NCBI GenBank assembly: GCA_944393755.1
Contig: CALYBF010000106.1
Span: forward strand, 1 to 5,194
Reading direction: 5' to 3'
Source: an uncultured Clostridia bacterium
GTDB lineage: Bacteria > Bacillota > Clostridia > TANB77 > CAG-508
Length of the DNA: 5,194 nucleotides
Shown here: positions 1-4,941 of the stretch, piece by piece
Layout: every line of letters begins with the position of its first letter
How positions within the stretch are numbered: the stretch's first letter is position 1
Program-made: the position numbers and the translations under genes
The notes under the pieces: model-generated
Databases searched by the model: none
What the model was told of the DNA's origin: nothing
What the model saw: the letters and a program-made list of their open reading frames with translations, nothing else

Positions 1-69
1 AAGTTGGCAATGTCCACTTTTAAAAATATAAAATAAAAAATAATTTTTTTCGTGTCCACTTTCTTGACA
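1..69. mobile_element. Possible right end of an IS21-type insertion sequence (remnant or edge)
   Basis: TGTCCACTTT occurs twice, at 11-20 and 53-62. The second copy continues as TGTCCACTTTCTTGACA (53-69), which starts with TGT and ends with ACA. A TTGGCA at 4-9, just before the first copy, resembles the TTGACA that closes the second, so a further copy may be cut off by the window edge. IS21-family elements are known to end in CA, to carry several copies of a short repeat near each terminus, and to have an outward-facing -35 box in the right end. The transposase genes would lie to the left, outside the window. No matching left end (TGTCAAGAAAGTGGACA) was seen elsewhere in the window. The IS assignment is inference; the repeats themselves are directly visible. 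Confidence 0.35.
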
Positions 70-91
70 TAGTACAACATTTTGTTATGAT
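64..91 (+). promoter_or_regulatory. Candidate sigma-A promoter P1 upstream of the AAA ATPase gene
   Basis: A perfect -35 TTGACA (64-69) is followed after 16 bp by TATGAT (86-91), one mismatch from the -10 consensus. Transcription would start near 98, giving a leader of about 110 nt that contains the whole 33-bp-spaced repeat array. The -35 box is also the last six bases of the putative insertion-sequence end, so this may be a hybrid promoter made by transposon insertion next to a resident -10 box. Confidence 0.55.
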
Positions 92-95
92 ATGT

Positions 96-172
96 TTGAT
101 TTTGTGTGAATTTGTACCAAAATTGTTCTTGATTTTGTGTGAAATACTACTTGAATTATTATTGATTTTGTG
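96..172. repeat. Three copies of an 11-mer at exact 33-bp spacing
   Basis: TTGATTTTGTG is present without mismatch at 96-106, 129-139 and 162-172. The first two copies extend to a 15-bp identity, TTGATTTTGTGTGAA (96-110 and 129-143). Related TTGA-starting words lie at 151 (TTGAATTATTA) and 184 (TTGATTTTTAT), both multiples of 11 bp from the first copy. Sequence between the copies is not conserved. The spacing is about three DNA helix turns and the third copy falls in the spacer of promoter P2. This suggests binding sites for a regulator on one face of the DNA, but no regulator is identified. A degenerate minisatellite is the alternative. Confidence 0.7.
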
Positions 173-179
173 ATAAAAT
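151..179 (+). promoter_or_regulatory. Candidate sigma-A promoter P2 of the AAA ATPase gene, extended -10
   Basis: TTGAAT (151-156), a 17-bp spacer and TAAAAT (174-179) with TGA directly upstream (171-173) form an extended -10 promoter. Transcription would start near 186, giving a leader of about 25 nt that includes the ribosome site at 198. A TATAAT also lies at 179-184 but has no convincing -35 box. This is probably the native promoter of the downstream gene. The 33-bp repeat lies inside its spacer and upstream of its -35. Confidence 0.55.
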
Positions 180-197
180 ATAATTGATTTTTATATT

Positions 198-203
198 AGG
201 AGA
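198..203 (+). promoter_or_regulatory. Ribosome binding site that sets the AAA ATPase start at 211
   Basis: AGGAGA at 198-203 is 7 nt before ATG 211. The longer open frame beginning at TTG 184 would place this site inside the coding region and has no ribosome site of its own, so 211 is preferred. Confidence 0.8.
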
Positions 204-210
204 AAAAGTT

Positions 211-1563
211 ATGAAAAGAAAAGCGTATAATGATATTTTAAAATGGAAGGAAGAAAGCCAAGGAAAAACAGCTCTATTAGTTGAGGGAGCTAGGCGTGTT
301 GGAAAAAGTTATATTGTAGAAGAATTTGCAAAAGAAAATTATAAAAGCTATATCCTAATAGACTTTTCTAAAGTACCAAATCAAGTAAAAGAACTGTTTG
401 ATAATTATTTAGATAATTTAGATTATTTATTTATGTACATTTCGAATTATTATGGTGTAAAACTATATGAGCGTAATACATTATTTATATTTGATGAAAT
501 ACAGTTTTGCCCAAGAGCAAGAGGAGCAATAAAACATCTAGTAGCTGACGGTAGATATGATTATATAGAAACAGGTTCTTTAATTTCAATTAAAAAAAAT
601 GTAAAAGATATTCTAATTCCTTCAGAAGAAGAAAAAATTAAAATGCATCCTATGGATTTTGAAGAGTTTTTGTGGGCAATGGGAAATGAGACTTTAATGG
701 ATTTTATAAAAGAGTGTTATAAAAATAAAAGGCAAATGGGAGAAGTACTTCATAGAAAAGCAATGGACTATTTCAAAGAATATTTAATTGTTGGAGGTAT
801 GCCTCAAGCAATTTTAGAGTATAGAAAATCAAGAGCCTTTGAGAAAACAGATAAGGTAAAAAGAAATATTTTAAAATTATATAGAGAAGACATAAGAAAA
901 TATTCTGATGAGTTGAATTTAAAAGTTGAGCAAATATTTGATACAATTCCGTCTGAACTTCAAAAACACGAAAAAAAATTTAATATATCAGATTTAGATG
1001 AAAATGCTAGGTATAGGAATTTTCAAGGAGCTTTTTATTGGCTATCAGATGCGTGTTTAATTAATATTGCACATAATACAACAGAACCTAATATTGGACT
1101 AGGACAAAGGATAGATAGTAATAGTTTAAAATGTTACTTTTTTGATACAGGTTTATTATTGTCTATGACATTTAATGAAAAAGATATCATAAATGAAGAA
1201 ATATATAAGAAAATATTATTTAACAAATTATCATTTAACGAAGGTATGATTTTTGAAAATATAGTAGCTCAAATGTTAGTAACAAGCGGTAGAAAATTAT
1301 ATTTCTTTTCAAGAAATGATAGAAATAATTCGTCAGAAACAATGGAAATAGATTTCCTGATTTCTAAAGATAAAGTAACAGCTAAACACAATATAATACC
1401 AATAGAAGTTAAATCAGGAAAAAGATATACTTTTTCTTCACTTACAAAGTTACAAAATAAATATAAAGAATATTTAGGAGAAGCAATTGTAATACATACA
1501 AAAGACTTAAAAGAGGAAAATGGAATATTGTATCTTCCTATATATATGACCGAACTATTGTAA
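211..1563 (+). CDS. AAA ATPase with DUF4143 / PDDEXK-like C-terminal region
   Basis: This is a cytosolic 450-residue P-loop ATPase of the AAA plus DUF4143 type, a large family scattered through anaerobes and archaea; its cellular role is not established. Walker A is EGARRVGKSY (25-34) and Walker B is LFIFDEIQ (91-98). A sensor-1-like IETGSL lies at 119-124, the family's P-x-x-F-x-E-F-L block at 147-154 and VGGMPQA at 194-200. The C-terminal part has a nuclease-like arrangement: FEN near 348-350, EIDFLIS (379-385) and IPIEVKSGK (397-405), giving the E...D...ExK pattern of PDDEXK folds. Whether it cuts DNA cannot be told from sequence. Length is usual for the family and the frame is intact. No toxin, methylase or transposase partner lies beside it, so a defence or element-maintenance role is only a guess. 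The possible IS end upstream fits an accessory gene. It is convergent with the transglycosylase gene and shares its terminator. Confidence 0.88.
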   Translation: MKRKAYNDILKWKEESQGKTALLVEGARRVGKSYIVEEFAKENYKSYILIDFSKVPNQVKELFDNYLDNLDYLFMYISNYYGVKLYERNTLFIFDEIQFCPRARGAIKHLVADGRYDYIETGSLISIKKNVKDILIPSEEEKIKMHPMDFEEFLWAMGNETLMDFIKECYKNKRQMGEVLHRKAMDYFKEYLIVGGMPQAILEYRKSRAFEKTDKVKRNILKLYREDIRKYSDELNLKVEQIFDTIPSELQKHEKKFNISDLDENARYRNFQGAFYWLSDACLINIAHNTTEPNIGLGQRIDSNSLKCYFFDTGLLLSMTFNEKDIINEEIYKKILFNKLSFNEGMIFENIVAQMLVTSGRKLYFFSRNDRNNSSETMEIDFLISKDKVTAKHNIIPIEVKSGKRYTFSSLTKLQNKYKEYLGEAIVIHTKDLKEENGILYLPIYMTELL

Positions 1564-1575
1564 ATAAAAAATATT

Positions 1576-1612
1576 AAAAGAAGAGGCTTAAATAGAATTT
1601 GCCTCTTCTTTT
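1576..1612. terminator. Bidirectional intrinsic terminator overlapping the transglycosylase 3' end
   Basis: AAAAGAAGAGGC (1576-1587) and GCCTCTTCTTTT (1601-1612) form a perfect 12-bp stem around a 13-nt loop. On the - strand the stem runs into AATATTTTTT, and on the + strand the right arm itself supplies the T-run. It starts 13 bp after the ATPase stop. The transglycosylase stop codon (1588-1590) lies in the loop and its last codons make up one arm, so one structure serves both convergent genes. Confidence 0.82.
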
Positions 1613-2271
1613 GATATATAACCATATTCAACCATTTTATTTAATACGTGTTCTTGTCTCTTTTTTGCTAAATCTGGGTTAACTGTAGGAGCATAAACAG
1701 AAGGAGCATTTGGAACACCAGCTAACATTGTTGCTTCATCTAATGTTAAATCTTTTGGTTCTTTATTATAATATCCCATACTTGCATCATAAATACCATA
1801 ATAACCTTCACCAAAATAACAAGTGTTAACATATAAAGCTAATATATCATCTTTAGAATAATTTTTTTCGATATCAAATGCAGCAACTATTTCTCCTAAT
1901 TTTCTAGTAGCTGTTTCATCTTGTGATAAAATAACATTTTTAGCTAGTTGTTGTGTTATTGTACTTCCACCTTCTCGTAATTCAAAGCTTGTAACATTTA
2001 CCCATATAGCTCTTCCAATAGCTATAAAATCAATAGGACCGTGGTCGTAAAATCTGTGGTCTTCAACAGCAACAACAGCATTTATATAGTTTTTTGGAAG
2101 TTCACTAAAAGGTACAAAATGTTCATCATTTTCAATTTCGTCCATACGTGAAATAAGAGGTTTTTCTTTCAAAGCATCTGAATATACACTATATCCAACT
2201 ATAAAACCAATTAGTCCGGCAAGTAATATTAAAACAAGTAAAATTATAATTATCTTTTTAAATATTTTCAA
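1588..2271 (-). CDS. Membrane-anchored peptidoglycan glycosyltransferase (GT51), monofunctional
   Basis: This enzyme polymerises lipid II into glycan strands on the outer face of the cytoplasmic membrane. From the TTG start it has 227 residues: a short basic start, one membrane helix (about 7-27), then a GT51 domain. The family motifs are in order: EDHRFYDH (70-77) with the first catalytic Glu70, GGSTITQQLAKN (101-112), RKLGE (123-127) with the second Glu127, KDDILALYVNTCYFGEGYYG (140-159) and ATMLAGVPNAPS (180-191). No transpeptidase domain follows, and the frame beyond the stop encodes nothing resembling one. The end (RQEHVLNKMVEYGYISKEEA) resembles the point where bifunctional class A PBPs continue into their linker, so it may be a natural single-domain enzyme or an ancient truncation. 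Start chosen: TTG 2271 behind AGAAGGTGAT; the GTG at 2280 lies within that ribosome site. mtgA or sgtB are possible names, but orthology is not shown. Confidence 0.9.
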   Translation of the reverse strand: MKIFKKIIIILLVLILLAGLIGFIVGYSVYSDALKEKPLISRMDEIENDEHFVPFSELPKNYINAVVAVEDHRFYDHGPIDFIAIGRAIWVNVTSFELREGGSTITQQLAKNVILSQDETATRKLGEIVAAFDIEKNYSKDDILALYVNTCYFGEGYYGIYDASMGYYNKEPKDLTLDEATMLAGVPNAPSVYAPTVNPDLAKKRQEHVLNKMVEYGYISKEEANSI

Positions 2272-2274
2272 AAG

Positions 2275-2285
2275 TATCACCTTCT
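2275..2285 (-). promoter_or_regulatory. Ribosome binding site that sets a TTG start for the transglycosylase
   Basis: Read on the - strand, AGAAGGTGATA (2285-2275) matches the AGGTGAT part of the anti-Shine-Dalgarno complement and ends a few bases before TTG 2271. The in-frame GTG at 2280-2278 is part of this site and has nothing suitable upstream, so it is unlikely to be the start. Confidence 0.65.
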
Positions 2286-2293
2286 TTTAAGCT

Positions 2294-2322
2294 ATTATAT
2301 ACTAAAACTTTTTTTTATAAAA
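2294..2322 (-). promoter_or_regulatory. Candidate promoter of the transglycosylase gene
   Basis: A perfect -10 TATAAT lies at 2299-2294 on the - strand. A weak -35 is possible, either TTTTAT (2322-2317, 17-bp spacer) or TTTATA (2321-2316, 16-bp spacer). Transcription would start near 2287, leaving a leader of about 16 nt. In the same 2281-2400 gap I found no convincing promoter for the divergent dapF: the best pair is a weak TTTAAG (2327-2332) with TTTAAT (2350-2355). Confidence 0.5.
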
Positions 2323-2400
2323 GGGCTTTAAGAAAATATTAAGAATACTTTTAATCACTTTTTCTTTGTTTTTGAATAATATAAGAAAAAGGAGGCTAGT

Positions 2401-3219
2401 ATGAAAATTTTATTTACAAAGATGCATGGACTTGGAAATGATTATATTTTTATAGATAGAACTAAAAATAAATACCAATTATTGCAAGAAGAGAAAATAC
2501 CTAAAGTTGTAAGATATTTAAGTAAAGAACATTTTGGTATTGGTTCTGATGGAGTTATTTTCATAGAAAATAGTTTAATTGCAGATTTTAAAATGAGAAT
2601 ATTTAATAAAGATGGAACAGAAGCGGAAATGTGTGGAAATGGAATTAGATGTTTTGCAAAATACATATATGATAATAAAATGACATTAAAAAATAAAATT
2701 ACTGTAGAAACTTTATGTGGTATAAAAGAAGTAGATTTTATAGAAAATAGTAAAGGTATTGTAGAAGAATATAGAGTAAATATGGGGGTTGGAAAATTCC
2801 AAGAAGTAGTTAAATTAAATATTTTAAATCAGATTTTTTATATAAATAAAGTAGATATGGGAAACCCACATGCAATAATATTTGTTAGAGATGTTAGTAA
2901 AATAAATATAGAAAAATATGGACCTTTAATTGAGAACAATAAAATATTTCCAAATAAAACGAACGTAGAATTTGTGCAGATTTTAGATAGAAATTTAATA
3001 AAAGTAAGAGTATGGGAGAGAGGCTCTTACGAAACTTATGCTTGTGGTACAGGTGCATCAGCTTCTGTTGTTACAGGAAAGTACCAAAAACTTTGTGATA
3101 AAGATGTAAAAGTTTTATTAAAAGGAGGAGAGTTATATATTAATATTGATGAAAATACAAACAATGTTTATATGCAAGGAATTGCAACTAAAGTATTTGA
3201 CGGGATAATAGAAATATAA
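2401..3219 (+). CDS. dapF: Diaminopimelate epimerase
   Basis: DapF interconverts LL- and meso-2,6-diaminopimelate without cofactor in the cytosol. This supplies the peptidoglycan cross-linking residue and the precursor for lysine. The protein has 272 residues, the normal length, with the two mirrored halves of the fold. Landmarks are KMHGLGNDY (7-15), FGIGSDG (45-51), FNKDGTEAEMCGNGIRC (68-84) with catalytic Cys78, GNPHAI (154-159) and WERGSYETYACGTGASA (205-221) with catalytic Cys215. ATG 2401 is preceded by AAGGAGG (2389-2395) at 5-nt spacing. One oddity is that the second active-site loop reads ERGSYET where the family normally has a Gly in place of Tyr210. Both cysteines and the Glu206-Arg207 pair are kept, so activity is expected. 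Related racemases share this fold, but the overall match favours DapF. It is transcribed alone and convergent with murE. Confidence 0.94.
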   Translation: MKILFTKMHGLGNDYIFIDRTKNKYQLLQEEKIPKVVRYLSKEHFGIGSDGVIFIENSLIADFKMRIFNKDGTEAEMCGNGIRCFAKYIYDNKMTLKNKITVETLCGIKEVDFIENSKGIVEEYRVNMGVGKFQEVVKLNILNQIFYINKVDMGNPHAIIFVRDVSKINIEKYGPLIENNKIFPNKTNVEFVQILDRNLIKVRVWERGSYETYACGTGASASVVTGKYQKLCDKDVKVLLKGGELYINIDENTNNVYMQGIATKVFDGIIEI

Positions 3220-3258
3220 AAAAAGAATTAAATGCTACCACACATTTAATTCTTTTTT
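3219..3258. terminator. Bidirectional terminator between dapF and murE
   Basis: GAATTAAATG (3225-3234) pairs with CATTTAATTC (3243-3252) around the 8-nt loop CTACCACA. The stem is extended by an A-run before it (3219-3224) and six T's after it (3253-3258). A-runs and T-runs on both sides let it act for dapF on + and for murE on -. It starts at the dapF stop codon; the murE stop is about 28 bp past its other side. Confidence 0.85.
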
Positions 3259-3285
3259 ATCAATCTCATGAACTTAAATAACTAA

Positions 3286-4767
3286 TTAATGTTTTTCTTT
3301 TAACATTTCATCTATTATATCTTTAATTACAATACGTTCATTATAAGGATGTTTAACACCCATATATTCAATATATAAATCATTTCCAAGACCAGGAAGA
3401 ACTAAAATATCATCTTTATTCATCATATGAATAGCATATCTAATTGCTTCTGTTCTGTTAATTATAATTTTATATTTTCCACCTGTCTTTTTTAAACCAA
3501 CTTCTATTTCTTTTGCTATTTGCATAGGGTCTTCAGTTCTTGCTTGGTCGCAAGTAAGAATAGTAAAATCTGCTAATCTTCCAGAAATTTCGCCCATAAT
3601 AGGACGTTTCTTTTTGTCTCTATCTCCACCAACTCCCCAAGTACAAATGACTCTACCTTTTGTATAAGGTTTTACAGTTTTTAAAATAGACTCTAAACTT
3701 GCTGGAGTGTGTGCATAATCTATCATAATTTTATAACCTAATTTATTAGGAACCATTTCACTTCTACCAAATACAGAAATATGACTTAATGCTTTTTTAA
3801 TATTCTCATATGAAACATCAAAATATCTGCTAACAGCAATTGCCCCTAAAGCATTATATCCCATATACTTTCCAGGGATAGAAACTTCAATTTCTTTTTC
3901 ATAATCAGATGTTACTAATGTAAAAGAAACAGAAGAATTAGAATATTTAAAATCTTTTGCCATAATATCTGCTTTGTTTTCTACACCAAATGTTATTAGA
4001 TTTTTATCTTTTAATAAATTTGGTACTCTTGCTGTATATTCATTGTCTAAATTAATAACACAAGTAGGAGACATTTTTAGTAATGAAAGTTTAGCTTGGA
4101 AATAGTCTTCCATTGTTGGGTGTTCTTTTGGACTTATATGGTCTTCACTTAAATTAGTAAATAAAGTAATATCAAAATCACAGCCAACTACTCTATCTAA
4201 TTTCATAGCTTGTGAAGATACTTCTAAAACAACTATCTCTACATTATTTCTAACCATTAAATCAAGCATTTGTTGTATTTCATAGCTTTCACCAGTTGTT
4301 CTATCATTTATTTTTACTTGTTTATCACCAATTAATGTTTCAATACTTCCAATTAAACCAACTTTATATCCGTGTTCTTCTAAAATACCTTTTATCATAT
4401 AAGTAGAAGTTGTTTTTCCTTTAGTACCGGTAACACCTATTAATTTTAGTTTTTTAGAAGGGTTATCATATAAATTACAACTACTAATTGCTAAATTTTT
4501 TCTAATATTATCTAATTTAATAAATGTAATATTATCATAATTTAGAGAATTTAAATCTACATCTTTTTCTACAACAACAGCAGTTGCACCATTGTTTATT
4601 GCACTTTCTATAAAATCAGTTCCTTTTAATACATAACCTGTAATTGCAAAAAACAAACCGTTTTCTTTTATTAACCTAGAATCTGATGATATATTTGTTA
4701 TATCTAATTCTAAATTTCCTTTTGTTTCTAAAATTTCAATATTTTTTAAAACTTCTTTTAATTTCAT
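3286..4767 (-). CDS. murE: MurE-type UDP-MurNAc-tripeptide synthetase with divergent substrate motifs
   Basis: Mur ligases of this type use ATP to add the third stem residue, usually meso-diaminopimelate or lysine, to UDP-MurNAc-L-Ala-D-Glu in the cytosol. The protein has 493 residues with all three domains: SSDSR (27-31, uridine site), P-loop GVTGTKGKTT (111-120), DRTTGES (155-161), LEVSSQAMKLDRV (181-193), FTNLSEDHISP (203-213), MEDYFQAK (219-226) with the expected carbamylated Lys226, FGRSEMV (333-339), DYAHTPASLE (350-359) and GVGGDRDKKKRP (378-389). The amino-acid pocket is unusual: DQARTEDP (407-414) replaces DNPR and GLGND (459-463) replaces GKGHE; SSQA also replaces SSHA. The family call is firm, but the added amino acid is uncertain. 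ATG 4767 has GGAGG at 6-nt spacing. The open frame extends to 4833, but that part covers the promoter and would not be translated. Confidence 0.85.
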   Translation of the reverse strand: MKLKEVLKNIEILETKGNLELDITNISSDSRLIKENGLFFAITGYVLKGTDFIESAINNGATAVVVEKDVDLNSLNYDNITFIKLDNIRKNLAISSCNLYDNPSKKLKLIGVTGTKGKTTSTYMIKGILEEHGYKVGLIGSIETLIGDKQVKINDRTTGESYEIQQMLDLMVRNNVEIVVLEVSSQAMKLDRVVGCDFDITLFTNLSEDHISPKEHPTMEDYFQAKLSLLKMSPTCVINLDNEYTARVPNLLKDKNLITFGVENKADIMAKDFKYSNSSVSFTLVTSDYEKEIEVSIPGKYMGYNALGAIAVSRYFDVSYENIKKALSHISVFGRSEMVPNKLGYKIMIDYAHTPASLESILKTVKPYTKGRVICTWGVGGDRDKKKRPIMGEISGRLADFTILTCDQARTEDPMQIAKEIEVGLKKTGGKYKIIINRTEAIRYAIHMMNKDDILVLPGLGNDLYIEYMGVKHPYNERIVIKDIIDEMLKEKH

Positions 4768-4773
4768 AATTTG

Positions 4774-4778
4774 CCTCC
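4774..4778 (-). promoter_or_regulatory. Ribosome binding site that sets the murE start
   Basis: GGAGG on the - strand (4778-4774) lies 6 nt before ATG 4767. Together with the promoter just upstream it rules out the 22-residue longer reading from 4833. Confidence 0.88.
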
Positions 4779-4794
4779 AAAATTTTCTAAAAGT

Positions 4795-4823
4795 ATTATA
4801 CTTTAGAGATTGAGTGTTGTCAA
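4795..4823 (-). promoter_or_regulatory. Consensus sigma-A promoter of murE
   Basis: On the - strand a perfect TTGACA (4823-4818), a 17-bp spacer and a perfect TATAAT (4800-4795) form an ideal vegetative promoter. Transcription would start near 4788, giving a leader of about 20 nt with the GGAGG site. This indicates strong constitutive expression. Confidence 0.92.
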
Positions 4824-4884
4824 ATAAAACCAAAATGAAAATTAAAAAGTAAAAAAATAAAAATTTGGAAAATGAAAAAAAGTA

Positions 4885-4913
4885 TTGAAAGTTTTTAATT
4901 TTTTTGTTATTAT
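4885..4913 (+). promoter_or_regulatory. Promoter of the partial secreted-protein gene, extended -10
   Basis: TTGAAA (4885-4890), a 17-bp spacer and TATTAT (4908-4913) with TGT immediately before it (4905-4907) form an extended -10 sigma-A promoter. The start would be near 4920, about 22 nt before the ATG. It is divergent from the murE promoter; the 60 bp between the two -35 boxes are A-rich with no other recognised site. Confidence 0.75.
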
Positions 4914-4928
4914 AAAATTAGAGTAAAA

Positions 4929-4932
4929 GGAG
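4929..4932 (+). promoter_or_regulatory. Ribosome binding site that sets the start at 4942
   Basis: GGAG (4929-4932) follows AAAA. An in-frame ATG at 4933 directly abuts it, which is too close for initiation. ATG 4942 is 9 nt away and is preferred. Confidence 0.7.
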
Positions 4933-4941
4933 ATGAATTTT

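Noticed and set aside
96..172. Regularly spaced repeats as a CRISPR array
   Set aside because: Repeats are only 11-15 bp, intervals between them 18-22 bp, there are just three copies, and no cas gene is present.
184..210. Nine-residue N-terminal extension of the ATPase from TTG 184
   Set aside because: It lacks a ribosome site, overlaps the predicted transcription start of P2, and includes the AGGAGA site of the ATG at 211.
971..978. Run of eight A's inside the ATPase gene as a programmed slippage site
   Set aside because: The frame is continuous to the C-terminal conserved motifs, and such A-runs are common in DNA this AT-rich.
1269..1631. Open frame of 120 codons on the - strand
   Set aside because: Lies almost wholly antisense to the intact ATPase gene, has no ribosome site, and its translation looks like a shadow of AT-rich coding DNA.
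2372..2385. TTGAATAATATAAG as the dapF promoter
   Set aside because: A start downstream of these boxes would fall in or after the ribosome site at 2389, leaving no usable leader.
2442..2666. Open frame of 74 codons on the - strand
   Set aside because: Entirely antisense to dapF, with no ribosome site or recognisable product.
4768..4833. 22-residue N-terminal extension of murE
   Set aside because: The extension spans the -35 and -10 boxes of the murE promoter and the GGAGG site, and normal MurE proteins begin at the Met encoded at 4767.
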